Part shown: piece by piece, positions 26,241 through 34,227 of the stretch | Numbering within the stretch: the first letter of the stretch is position 1 | Layout of the letters: every line of letters starts with the position of its first letter | NCBI GenBank assembly: GCA_035604455.1 | Contig: DATNIM010000042.1 | Coordinates: forward strand, 62,001 to 126,000 | DNA length: 64,000 nucleotides | Direction: 5' to 3' | Origin: AG25 sp035604455 | Lineage (GTDB): Bacteria > Gemmatimonadota > Gemmatimonadetes > Gemmatimonadales > GWC2-71-9 | The notes under the pieces: model-generated | Seen by the model: only the letters and a program-made list of their open reading frames with translations | The model's database searches: none | Told to the model about the DNA's origin: nothing | Position numbers and translations under genes: made by a program

Positions 26241-27974
26241 TTAGGTCGGGGTGTCGTCGAGCGCCGCGCGGACCTCTCCGGCCGCCGCGATCGCGTGGTC
26301 GACGTCCCGGGATAGCGCCCGCGCCTGTTCCGTCGCAACGGTCAGGTCGTCGAGCACGGCCGCGACGCCGGCCGATCGCAGCCGCAACAAGTCGTAGCGC
26401 ACGTTCTGCATCGCGAGGCTGCAGGATTCGAGCTGCTCGGCCACGCGGCGCCGGCGGTCGACGAGCTCGTCCAGGGCCTGGCGCTGGCGGGCGAGCAGCC
26501 CGAGCTGCCGGTCCCGCTCGGGGCTCGGCGTTTCACCCTCGGTCGCCGTGATCCTCGCGCTGAGGCGCGCGAGCGCGCTTTCGTCCACCCCCACGCTCAT
26601 CGAATGCAGCAGGCGGGCAAGCTCCTCCGCGCGCCGGAGCAGCGTGTCGACGGTCGGCGCGACATCGGGCAGCAGCTTGCGCTCGCTTGAGGGCAGCTTC
26701 TCGATGATGCGGAGAATGCCCCGACGATCGTCTCGAGCCTGGCGCACGGCGGCCTCGCCCGACCCGAACTCTTCGGGGCCGCCCGAGCGCGCTTGGACGG
26801 CGTCCGGTGCCGGAGGGCGCGCGAGCACGTCCCGCCAGGAATAGCCTGCCTGCCACAGCCGCACGTAGCGCGGCACGAGCCAGATCGCCGCCAGCACGCC
26901 CGAGACGACGAGCGACCAGCTGGGAATGTGACGCCCCGTCACGACGTCGATCACGAAGAGGGGACCTGAGACCGATGCCCACCGCACGAAGCTCGCGCGC
27001 GCCCGCTCGACAGCGGGCGCCTCGAGTGCCGGCCGGTCGGCCGCGCTCGGGCGGCGAGCGGGTTCGCTGGGCGGCGCGGCTGGCCGCCGGGCCGGCAGCG
27101 CGGGTCGTGGCGCCACGGCCGAGCGCGCCTCGAGCGCGCGGCGCAACGCGTCCGCCGTGGGCCAGCGGTCCTCGGGATCCTTCGCGAGACAGCGCGCCAC
27201 GGCGGCGGCAAGATCGGGCGGGCAGTCGGGCCGCTTCGTCGAGACGAGCGGCGCGTCTTCGGTCATCTGCTTCACGAGGATGCCGGGCACCGTCGACGCA
27301 TGGAACGGCAGCTCGCCCACGAGCATCTGGTAGCCCACGACGCCCAGGCTGTAGAGGTCCGCCCGGCCGTCGATCTCCCGCTCGCCCGCGGCCTGCTCGG
27401 GGCTCATGTAATGCGGCGTGCCGATCGCGACGCCCGTCGCGGTGAGCGTGGCGCCGGACCCTGAGAGCGCCTTGGCGATCCCGAAATCGGTGACGACCAC
27501 TCGGCCGCGGCTGCCTTCGAGCAGGATGTTGTCGGGCTTCACGTCCCGGTGGATGATGCCGAGCCCGTGCGCGGCTCCGAGCGCGTCCGACGCCTCGATC
27601 AGGATGCGGCGGGCTTCCTCCGGAGCGAGTCGGCCGCGCCGCTTCAGCCGGGCCGAGAGCGGCTCGCCGTCGACATAGGCCATGACGAAGTAGACGATCC
27701 CGTCGGCGCCCTCGCCCACGGAATGGATCGGCACGATATGCGGGTGCGACAGCCGCGCCGCCGTCTCCGCCTCGCGCAGAAACCGCGTGCGGATCTCCTC
27801 GTGGAAGGCGAGATCGGGCGGCAGGACCTTCACCGCCACCCGTCGCTTCAGACGTTCATCGCGGGCGCCGTAGACCACGCCCATACCGCCGCGACCGATT
27901 TCGCCATCGAGGGTATAACCGGAACCGAGGGCGTTGCTCAGGCGTGCAGCGAGCGCGTCGGTGGGCACGGTCAT
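26241..27974 (-). CDS. Membrane-linked serine/threonine protein kinase
   Basis: 577 residues. An N-terminal Hanks-type kinase domain (about 20-285) shows GRGGMGVVYGARD, VAVKVLP, HRDVKPDN (H142, D144), DFGIAKAL and GTPHYMSPEQ. A Pro-rich linker follows, then two hydrophobic segments around residues 335-375 and a long C-terminal region predicted helical with repeated Arg-rich stretches, likely a coiled coil. It lacks PASTA repeats, so it would not sense peptidoglycan in the usual way. The ATG at 27974 is chosen over the longer open frame because it starts just before the kinase domain. It converges with the E1 gene. Confidence 0.9.
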   Translation of the reverse strand: MTVPTDALAARLSNALGSGYTLDGEIGRGGMGVVYGARDERLKRRVAVKVLPPDLAFHEEIRTRFLREAETAARLSHPHIVPIHSVGEGADGIVYFVMAYVDGEPLSARLKRRGRLAPEEARRILIEASDALGAAHGLGIIHRDVKPDNILLEGSRGRVVVTDFGIAKALSGSGATLTATGVAIGTPHYMSPEQAAGEREIDGRADLYSLGVVGYQMLVGELPFHASTVPGILVKQMTEDAPLVSTKRPDCPPDLAAAVARCLAKDPEDRWPTADALRRALEARSAVAPRPALPARRPAAPPSEPARRPSAADRPALEAPAVERARASFVRWASVSGPLFVIDVVTGRHIPSWSLVVSGVLAAIWLVPRYVRLWQAGYSWRDVLARPPAPDAVQARSGGPEEFGSGEAAVRQARDDRRGILRIIEKLPSSERKLLPDVAPTVDTLLRRAEELARLLHSMSVGVDESALARLSARITATEGETPSPERDRQLGLLARQRQALDELVDRRRRVAEQLESCSLAMQNVRYDLLRLRSAGVAAVLDDLTVATEQARALSRDVDHAIAAAGEVRAALDDTPT

Positions 27975-28213
27975 TCGCAGTGGAAGGGAGTCGGCGCTAG
28001 AAGATTTAGCCCCCCCGCGCGCACCGGGCAACTGCCGTTTTCGTCGACGCTTGAAGGGTCGTTCCGGTCGCGGCGGCAGGCGCTGCCTATTTGGCGGCGA
28101 CGGGACGGAACGGAAGGCGTGTTCTGGGCGTTTCTAATGGCATAAGAGATGCCCAAGCGGTTCGTGGAGAGTGAAACCAGTCGTTGTCCTCTATGTCGTT
28201 AGCGAGTTTGCCC

Positions 28214-30652
28214 ATGAGTGAGAAACTGACACTTCCTGTGATCCCGCTGCGGGACATCGTGCTCTTTCCCGGTGTCACCGCCCCGGTAGCCGCCGGTCGC
28301 CCTGCGACGCTGCACGCGATCGAGACGGCCCTGAAGACGCCGTCGCGGCGGGTGTTTGCCGTGATGCAGCGCGACAACGTCGACGTCGTGTCGCCGGTCG
28401 GGCTGCACACCTTCGGCACGGTGGCGCGCATCGGACAGGTCCAGCGCGGGCGCGGCTCGATCCAGATGACCCTGCACGGTGACGTGCGGGCCACGGTCGT
28501 CCAGTATCGCGACGCCGGTGGTCATCTCGAGGCCGACGTGCTCGAAGCGGCCGAGCTGCCGCCGTTGAACCCTGAGGACCCGGCGTTCGTCGGGCTCTAC
28601 CGCGAGACCCGGCAGCGCGCGAGCGAGCTGGGACAGAAATCCGGGCTCCCAGACGAAGTGGTGAAGCAGGTGCTCGAAGGGGTCACGGACCCCGGCCGCT
28701 TCACGGACTTGGTCGCGGGTCACCTCGACATCAAGCCGGTCGACCGCGAGACGCTCCTCGAGACGGTGTCCGTGGAAGAGCGGATGCGCCGGGTGCTCGT
28801 GCACGTCCAGCGGCAGATCGGCGTGCTCGACGCGCAGGAGGACATCAAGTCCCAGGTCCAAGAGGAGCTCGGCGAGCGTCAGCGGGAGATGTTGCTCCGC
28901 GAGCAGCTCAAGGCCATCCGCAAGGAGCTCGGGGAGGAAAAGGAGGAAAGCGCGACCGACGAGCTCGAGGAGCGGCTCGCCAAGCTCGAGCTCCCAGAGG
29001 CGGCGCGAAAGGAAGTCGATCGCGAGCTCGCCCGGCTCGAGCGGGCCAACCCGGATTCCATGGAAGCCCAGGTGATCCGGACGTACTTGGAGACCGTGGC
29101 CGAGCTGCCCTGGAACACGCGGGCCGAGGAGTCGCTCGACCTGAAGCGGGCCGAGGAGATTCTCGAGCAGGACCACTACGGCCTGAAGGACGTCAAGGAT
29201 CAGGTCCTCGAGTTCCTGGCCGTGCGGCAGCTGCGCCAGCAAGGCGTGGCCGCGCCCCAGGACGGCGACAGCCCGAAGACCGGGGACGACCGCGAGCTCC
29301 GCGGGCACATCCTGCTGTTCGTCGGGCCCCCTGGCGTCGGCAAGACGTCCATCGCCAAGTCCATCGCCCGCGCCATGGGCCGGCCCTACGTGCGGATCTC
29401 GCTCGGCGGCGCCCGGGACGAAGCGGACATCCGGGGTCACCGCCGGACCTACGTGGGTGCAATGCCCGGGCGCATCCTCCAGGGGATGAAGCAGGCCGGG
29501 GCGAAGAACCCCGTGTTCCTGCTCGACGAAGTCGACAAGCTCGGGATCTCCTTCCAGGGCGATCCCGCGGCGGCCCTTCTCGAGGTGCTGGATCCGGCGC
29601 AGAACGACTCGTTCACGGATCACTACTTGGGGGTGCCGTTCGACCTGTCCGAGGTGCTCTTCGTGGCGACGGCGAACTTCCTGCAGTCGATCCCGGGGCC
29701 GCTGCTCGACCGGCTCGAGATCGTGAACTTCGCCGGCTATACGGAGCGGGAGAAGCTCGAGATCGCGAAGCGCTACCTCGTCCCGCGGCAGCTCGCGGAG
29801 AACGGGCTCGCGTCCAATCAGCTGGACGTCACGGACGACGCCCTGAGCGAGCTCATCACGAGCTACACGCGCGAAGCGGGTGTGCGACAGCTCGAGCGCG
29901 AAATCGGCCGGCTCGGCCGCAAGGTCGCCCGGCAGATCGCAAGCGGGCAAGCCGAACGGCTCACGGTCGACGCCAAGGCGGTCCACGAGCTCGTGGGGCG
30001 GCCGAAAGTGCATCCTGAGCGGAAGGCGCGCGAAGATCAGATCGGCGTCGCGACCGGCATGTATTACACACCGGTCGGAGGCGACATCATGTTCGTCGAG
30101 ACGAGCGTGATGCGCGGCAAGGGCGAGCTCGTGCTGACGGGCCAGCTGGGTGACGTGATGAAGGAGTCCGCCCGGGCGGCGCTGACGTACGCCAAGTCCC
30201 ATGCCGAACGGCTCGGGATCCCCTCGATGGGGCTCGAAGGCATCGACGTCCACGTGCACGTGCCCGCGGGAGCGATCCCGAAGGACGGGCCGTCGGCAGG
30301 CGTCACAATGGCGACGGCGCTCGTCTCCGCGCTGTCGCGGCGCCCGGCGCGGCACGACGTGGCAATGACGGGCGAGGTCACGCTCCGCGGCCGGGTGCTG
30401 CCGATCGGCGGGGTGAAGGAGAAGATTTTGGGCGCGGTTCGGGCAGGCATCGACGAGATTATCCTGCCGAAGGAGAACGAGCCGGACTTGGAGGACTTGC
30501 CCGAGGACGTGCGTCGGACGTTGAACGTCCATCTCGTGGAGGAGCTCGGCGACGTGTTGTCGATCGCGCTGCGGGGTGCGCGCTTCGAAGCGGGACACCT
30601 GCTCTTTGAAAGCGCCCCGGTCGAACCGAGCTTCATGACGGTGCAGAACTAA
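28214..30652 (+). CDS. lon: ATP-dependent protease Lon
   Basis: AAA+ serine protease for quality control. The 812-residue protein has the N-terminal substrate domain (LPVIPLRDIVLFPGV), the AAA module with Walker A GPPGVGKTS at residues 371-379 and the Walker B region FLLDEVDKLG, and the C-terminal protease domain with catalytic S694 in KDGPSAGVTMATALVSA and K735 in GGVKEKILGAVRAG. I prefer the ATG at 28214, which gives the usual family start MSEKLTLPVIPLRD; TTG at 28184 and ATG at 28193 are possible. A 14 bp terminator follows its stop. Confidence 0.95.
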   Translation: MSEKLTLPVIPLRDIVLFPGVTAPVAAGRPATLHAIETALKTPSRRVFAVMQRDNVDVVSPVGLHTFGTVARIGQVQRGRGSIQMTLHGDVRATVVQYRDAGGHLEADVLEAAELPPLNPEDPAFVGLYRETRQRASELGQKSGLPDEVVKQVLEGVTDPGRFTDLVAGHLDIKPVDRETLLETVSVEERMRRVLVHVQRQIGVLDAQEDIKSQVQEELGERQREMLLREQLKAIRKELGEEKEESATDELEERLAKLELPEAARKEVDRELARLERANPDSMEAQVIRTYLETVAELPWNTRAEESLDLKRAEEILEQDHYGLKDVKDQVLEFLAVRQLRQQGVAAPQDGDSPKTGDDRELRGHILLFVGPPGVGKTSIAKSIARAMGRPYVRISLGGARDEADIRGHRRTYVGAMPGRILQGMKQAGAKNPVFLLDEVDKLGISFQGDPAAALLEVLDPAQNDSFTDHYLGVPFDLSEVLFVATANFLQSIPGPLLDRLEIVNFAGYTEREKLEIAKRYLVPRQLAENGLASNQLDVTDDALSELITSYTREAGVRQLEREIGRLGRKVARQIASGQAERLTVDAKAVHELVGRPKVHPERKAREDQIGVATGMYYTPVGGDIMFVETSVMRGKGELVLTGQLGDVMKESARAALTYAKSHAERLGIPSMGLEGIDVHVHVPAGAIPKDGPSAGVTMATALVSALSRRPARHDVAMTGEVTLRGRVLPIGGVKEKILGAVRAGIDEIILPKENEPDLEDLPEDVRRTLNVHLVEELGDVLSIALRGARFEAGHLLFESAPVEPSFMTVQN

Positions 30653-30673
30653 AGCATCCGGACACCACACACT

Positions 30674-30714
30674 CGCGAGCACCAGGGTCACGGCCCTGGT
30701 GCTCGCGTCGTTTT
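30674..30714 (+). terminator. Intrinsic terminator after lon
   Basis: A perfect 14 bp inverted repeat, arms 30674-30687 and 30694-30707 with a 6-base loop, followed by TCGTTTT. The GC-rich stem plus T-run is a clear Rho-independent terminator for lon. It stands 22 bases after the lon stop and 5 bases before the tetR stop, so it also isolates the convergent tetR transcript. Confidence 0.9.
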
Positions 30715-30718
30715 CGCC

Positions 30719-31312
30719 CTAGCGCGCGGCCAGCCCTTCGACGACCAGGCGCACGGCGGCGTCCTTCCACCGTGTCGCGAGTCCGGGTTCGTCGCCTCCG
30801 AGTGCCGCAGCACTCGTGGCGACGAGCGGTTCGAGCGCGAGGTAGGCGAGCATGAGGACCAGCGCCTGGGCCGCCGCGATGTGGGGGTCGACGTCGTCGC
30901 GCACGTGCCCACGTCCCTGGCCCTCGGCGACGAGGACGACGAGCCGGGCGAGCGCGGGGCTCAGCGGACGCGCTTCCGAGCGGCCGGCCTGGGCGAGTAG
31001 CGCGGCGTAGGTCGGGTTGTTCGCCAGATACTCAAAATGGGCTTCGAGCGCCTTCCGGAGGCGTTCGAGGGGTGGTCCCTCGCCCACGACCGTCTGCGCC
31101 ACGTGGGCCTCGAGTTCCTTTGCGGCCTGGGCGAGCACGGTATGGAAGAGCCCGCGCTTCGAGTGATAGTAGTAGAAGAGCAACTGCTTGTTCGTCCGGG
31201 CCCGGCGGGCGATCCGCTCCATGCGCGCCCCGTCATATCCGTGCGCCGCAAACTCCTCGCGCGCCGCATCGATTATTCGTATCGCTCTGTCATTACTCAA
31301 CTTAGGATGCAC
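30719..31312 (-). CDS. TetR/AcrR family transcriptional regulator
   Basis: 197 residues. The N-terminal HTH is visible as RIIDAAREEFAAHGYDGARMERIARRARTNKQLLFYYYHSKRGLF, followed by an all-helical ligand-binding domain rich in Ala and Leu. A TTG at 31327 is possible, but the GTG at 31312 is preceded at about 8 bases by GAGGAAA and starts at a typical TetR N-terminus. The gene is the last of a minus-strand run (TrmB-like, hydrolase, TetR). A palindrome at 31319-31344 overlaps its ribosome-binding site and suggests autoregulation. Confidence 0.87.
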   Translation of the reverse strand: MHPKLSNDRAIRIIDAAREEFAAHGYDGARMERIARRARTNKQLLFYYYHSKRGLFHTVLAQAAKELEAHVAQTVVGEGPPLERLRKALEAHFEYLANNPTYAALLAQAGRSEARPLSPALARLVVLVAEGQGRGHVRDDVDPHIAAAQALVLMLAYLALEPLVATSAAALGGDEPGLATRWKDAAVRLVVEGLAAR

Positions 31313-31318
31313 GACGCG

Positions 31319-31344
31319 TTTCCTCAACCAGGTGGTTGAGGAAA
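31319..31344. promoter_or_regulatory. Putative TetR operator (11 bp inverted repeat)
   Basis: Arms TTTCCTCAACC (31319-31329) and its exact complement (31334-31344) are separated by 4 bases. The site lies between the hydrolase stop and the tetR start and overlaps the tetR ribosome-binding site. Length and spacing suit a TetR dimer. It lacks a T-run on the minus strand, so it is not a terminator for the hydrolase. Confidence 0.6.
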
Positions 31345-31346
31345 AC

Positions 31347-32288
31347 TTACCGACTCTGGGCCAATCCTGCCAGGGCGACGTCGGCCGGCGCCTCGGGGAC
31401 GCCCTGTTTCAAGAATGAGAGCAGGAGGTCGTTGACCCGACCCCAGGCCTCTTCCTGGGCCGCGTGGCCCGCGGTCGGGATGACGACAAACGCGCATCGA
31501 GGGAGTTCAGACGCGAGGCGCGCGCCGAAGGCCGGCGGGATCCAGCGGTCGCGCCCGCCCCAAACGACGAGCGTCGAGGTCTGGACGCCCGCGAGCTGGC
31601 CCCGGAGGGCGTCGAACCGGAAGTGCTCGAGCACCTGGGAGACGGCGTGACCAAACCCGGGCTCGAGCACGGGGGCGTAGTACTGGTCGATATCCCCGGG
31701 TTCGATGAGCGCGGGATCGGCGTAGGTGGACCGGAGTGCGAGAGCCACAGCCCAACGGGGCGTGAGCGCCAGCGCCACGCGCTCGATCGGCACCCAGCTC
31801 GCGAAGCGAAGCAGGAGGGGTACGCGAATCCCCATCCCCGCGGCGTCGATGAGCACCAGCCCTCGGACCCGCCCGGGGCTCGAGCGGGCGACGTCGGCTG
31901 CGATCTCGCCCCCCATCGAATGCCCGACGAGCACGGCGTCGGGGAGCCCGAGCGCGTCCATCACGCCAAGGACGAAGCGCCTGTAGGCCTCGTTCGAATA
32001 GCCCGAGTCGGGCTTTTCCGAAAACCCGAACCCCGGGAGGTCGAAGGCCACGACGCGGTACCCTGCGTCGACTACGGGCTCGAGATTCTTGCGCCAGGCG
32101 TACATCGATTCCCCGATCCCGTGTACGAACACGACGGGCGTCCCCGTTCCCGCGTCGATCAAGCGGATCCGCGTCCCGAGCACGAGAACGGACCGCGTGG
32201 TGAATCGCGTCCCTGCGGGGTAGCGGGCGGCGGGCGGGATCGCGCCGGGTACGCACGCCGCGATGAGGACGAGCCACGACCACCTCAT
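31347..32288 (-). CDS. Alpha/beta hydrolase lipoprotein
   Basis: 313 residues. The N-terminus WSWLVLIAAC is a type II signal peptide with a lipobox IAAC. The alpha/beta hydrolase core follows: PVVFVHGIGESMYAWRKNL, VAFDLPGFGFSE, the nucleophile elbow VGHSMGGEIAADVA, the acid VVWGGRDRWIPP and the base AGHAAQEEAW. Hence a complete Ser-Asp-His triad. Substrate unknown; ester or lactone hydrolysis is likely. It overlaps the TrmB-like gene by 4 bases and precedes tetR by 34 bases. The operator after it suggests a ligand-linked control circuit for this enzyme. Confidence 0.85.
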   Translation of the reverse strand: MRWSWLVLIAACVPGAIPPAARYPAGTRFTTRSVLVLGTRIRLIDAGTGTPVVFVHGIGESMYAWRKNLEPVVDAGYRVVAFDLPGFGFSEKPDSGYSNEAYRRFVLGVMDALGLPDAVLVGHSMGGEIAADVARSSPGRVRGLVLIDAAGMGIRVPLLLRFASWVPIERVALALTPRWAVALALRSTYADPALIEPGDIDQYYAPVLEPGFGHAVSQVLEHFRFDALRGQLAGVQTSTLVVWGGRDRWIPPAFGARLASELPRCAFVVIPTAGHAAQEEAWGRVNDLLLSFLKQGVPEAPADVALAGLAQSR

Positions 32289-32935
32289 GAGCGCTCGATC
32301 ACGGTGCGGGCGAGCGACACGAGGGCCGGATGCGAGCTCCAGATCCCCTGGGCTGATCCCATCTCGGCGGTAATCGCCTGGCGGTCATCCACGAGCAACA
32401 CCGCCCGCTCGCCGGGTGCGGAACTGGCGAACCCCAGGCTTCGAGCTTCCTCTGGGACCGCGCCAGCCACGGACACCCCGATCGTCGCACGCTCCGCGGC
32501 CCGTCGCCATGCCGGCAGCGTCTGGCGGAGCAGCTCGGGCGGGAGGATGCCCTGGACGCTGTGCTCCGCTCGGGCCACGACGTTGACCACGAGCGTGGCC
32601 AGCGCGCGCACCCCGGTGACAGCGCGCGTCTCGGGCTCTCCTCGGCGGCCCAAGCGCCCGAGCGCCTCGCCCAGGCGCTCGAGCGCCTCGCCCTGAGTCG
32701 CGGCGAGCCGGGCCATGAGGGCGTCGGGGTCCGTGGCACGGTAGCGGGCGGGGCGCCCAGAGGTGCGAGTCGCGGCGCCCTTCGTGACCAAGCCGTCCAG
32801 GGCACCGTATGCGTTGGCTCGGGCCAAGCGGGTGGCGCGGCCAACCGCGTACCCCGAGCTCGGGCCCAGCTCGAGCAGGGCGGTGTAGACGCGCGACTCT
32901 GTGGTGGTGAATCCGAATGAGGTGAGGTCAACCAT
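32285..32935 (-). CDS. TrmB-like transcriptional regulator
   Basis: 216 residues with an N-terminal winged helix of the TrmB type: SFGFTTTESRVYTALLELGPSSGYAVGRATRLARANAYGALDGLVTKG. A helical linker follows, then a small C-terminal domain containing LLVDDRQAITAEMG, similar to the effector-binding or phospholipase-D-like domain of TrmB proteins. TrmB regulators are mainly archaeal but also occur in bacteria, where the effectors are often sugars. It is coupled to the hydrolase gene by a 4-base overlap. A perfect inverted repeat lies immediately upstream of its start. Confidence 0.82.
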   Translation of the reverse strand: MVDLTSFGFTTTESRVYTALLELGPSSGYAVGRATRLARANAYGALDGLVTKGAATRTSGRPARYRATDPDALMARLAATQGEALERLGEALGRLGRRGEPETRAVTGVRALATLVVNVVARAEHSVQGILPPELLRQTLPAWRRAAERATIGVSVAGAVPEEARSLGFASSAPGERAVLLVDDRQAITAEMGSAQGIWSSHPALVSLARTVIERS

Positions 32936-32936
32936 A

Positions 32937-32958
32937 CGTAGTAGTGTAAGCTACTACG
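32937..32958. promoter_or_regulatory. Putative TrmB operator and leaderless promoter
   Basis: An exact 8 bp inverted repeat (CGTAGTAG, then 6 bases, then CTACTACG) starts one base upstream of the start codon of the TrmB-like gene. On the minus strand the sequence TACACT lies inside it, about 11 bases before the ATG, and no ribosome-binding site is present, so the transcript may be leaderless. A regulator bound here would block the -10 element directly, a typical autorepression layout. Confidence 0.6.
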
Positions 32959-32963
32959 GTCCG

Positions 32964-34064
32964 CTAGTCTATGTCGATCGGCAATCCAATCAACTGCGCG
33001 ATCAACGCAAGACGGAACGTGACGTCCGTCTGCCGTTGGGCCGGGCTCTTGCCAGGCCCTTCCAACGGGAAGTAGTGCCCGGTCAGAGGCGTTTCCGCCT
33101 TGGGCATGGTCCGCAGGCTCTTCGGGTTCCAGATACCCCGGTCATCGCACTGGCTGAGCAGCCGCGCCAGCACCCGGCTCGCCGAGGGAATCTGGCGCAC
33201 CAAGCCGAGACGCGCGCAGAGCTCGAGCCAGTACAGGGCGAAGGGAACGTCGGTGACCCGGCCCTGGGCGTCTGAGCGCAGCGGATCGCCCAGGAGCTCG
33301 ACGGTCGGTTTCAGGAACTTCGTGCCGGCGAGCACGAAGAAGGCCCGGCGGGGCGCGGGGGTCGAGAAATACTGCGCGAGCCGCTCCAGAAACCCCGCGC
33401 GCTCGCGCTGGAGCGAGGGCATGAAGGCGAGCATCTCGATCGCGTAGGTCGTGGGCGGCAACGCGGCGGGCTCGAGGACCGTCTTGCCTTGGGCCTTCCG
33501 GAACGGCTTGGCGACGGTCTCGCTGCGCAGGTAGAGGGACATATCGCTCGCGATTTTGTGCGCGGCCCCGCGGAGCCGAGGGTCCTCGCTGTGCGCGCCC
33601 GAGCGGGCGAGGGCGGCGCTCGCGCCCTGACGGGCGATCCCCCGGGCCCAGACGCCGAGGGCGGGATCGGTCTGCGCGGGGCGCTGGAACTCGGCCAGGA
33701 GCACGGGGTCCTCGTCGCGCGAGAGCAAGCGGAAGAAGAACCGGTCCGCGAGGCGGAACGGCCGCTGGTCGGGCGGCCACCCGAGCTCGAGCAGCCGGCG
33801 GTACTGCACGATCGACCCGGCGTCGCTCGTCCCGTGGGGCTCGAGCGTGAGGAGTGCCCCGCCCCAGAGGCCTGAGTCGCGCTGTTTACGGGCGATCGCC
33901 TGTGCCGGCTTGTAGTCGAGCACGGCTGCGCGCAGGGACTCGAGCTGGGCCGTGTCACGGGCGCCGGGCGGGACGATCTCGGCGTATGCCCGATACTGAA
34001 TCGGGATGCTCGCGGCTTCGAGCAGCCAGGAGAGAGGCAACCGATGCGAGGCCGGCAGTTCCAC
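32964..34064 (-). CDS. Conserved hypothetical protein, 366 residues
   Basis: A mostly helical, basic protein with many Arg, Leu and Ala residues. The N-terminal third has PASHRLPLSWLLEAASIPIQYRAYAEIV, and the C-terminal third LYWLELCARLGL, then RVLARLLSQCDDRGIWNPKSLRTMPKAETPLTGHYFPLEG. The arrangement of repeated helices with Trp/Gly turns (RDSGLWGG and DDRGIWNPK) recalls prenyltransferase-like alpha/alpha toroid repeats, but I cannot assign a family. It starts at a GTG with a GGGGAG site 7 bases upstream. Lies downstream of nothing obvious; the TrmB-like gene ends on the same strand after it. Confidence 0.68.
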   Translation of the reverse strand: MELPASHRLPLSWLLEAASIPIQYRAYAEIVPPGARDTAQLESLRAAVLDYKPAQAIARKQRDSGLWGGALLTLEPHGTSDAGSIVQYRRLLELGWPPDQRPFRLADRFFFRLLSRDEDPVLLAEFQRPAQTDPALGVWARGIARQGASAALARSGAHSEDPRLRGAAHKIASDMSLYLRSETVAKPFRKAQGKTVLEPAALPPTTYAIEMLAFMPSLQRERAGFLERLAQYFSTPAPRRAFFVLAGTKFLKPTVELLGDPLRSDAQGRVTDVPFALYWLELCARLGLVRQIPSASRVLARLLSQCDDRGIWNPKSLRTMPKAETPLTGHYFPLEGPGKSPAQRQTDVTFRLALIAQLIGLPIDID

Positions 34065-34227
34065 GGGTCACTCCCCTCGCGAGACTCGGGTGGCGCGGCC
34101 GTCGCAAAAAACGGGCGCAAACGTATGCGCGCCGCGCGCATTCGGCAACGGTGTCGGTTAGGCCTGCTGTGAAGGCGACGTGAAGGCTCCGGGACTTCGA
34201 AGGCCCCGGTCGATCACGCTCGCGGCG

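Noticed and set aside
28087..28183. Heat-shock promoter or CIRCE element upstream of lon
   Set aside because: No CIRCE inverted repeat and no good sigma-32 pair was seen; only weak CTTGAA-like pieces.
28199..30691. 830-residue open frame antisense to lon
   Set aside because: It mirrors lon codon for codon, is dominated by His, Arg and Leu from GC-rich third positions, and has no domain. Shadow frame.
31319..31344. Palindrome read as a transcription terminator for the hydrolase
   Set aside because: On the minus strand it is followed by CGCGTC, not a T-run, and its stem has only moderate GC content. A regulator binding site is more likely.
34065..34227. Search for a tRNA or small RNA in the 163-base gap
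   Set aside because: No cloverleaf, no 3-prime CCA pattern and no terminator-like hairpin with a T-run was found.
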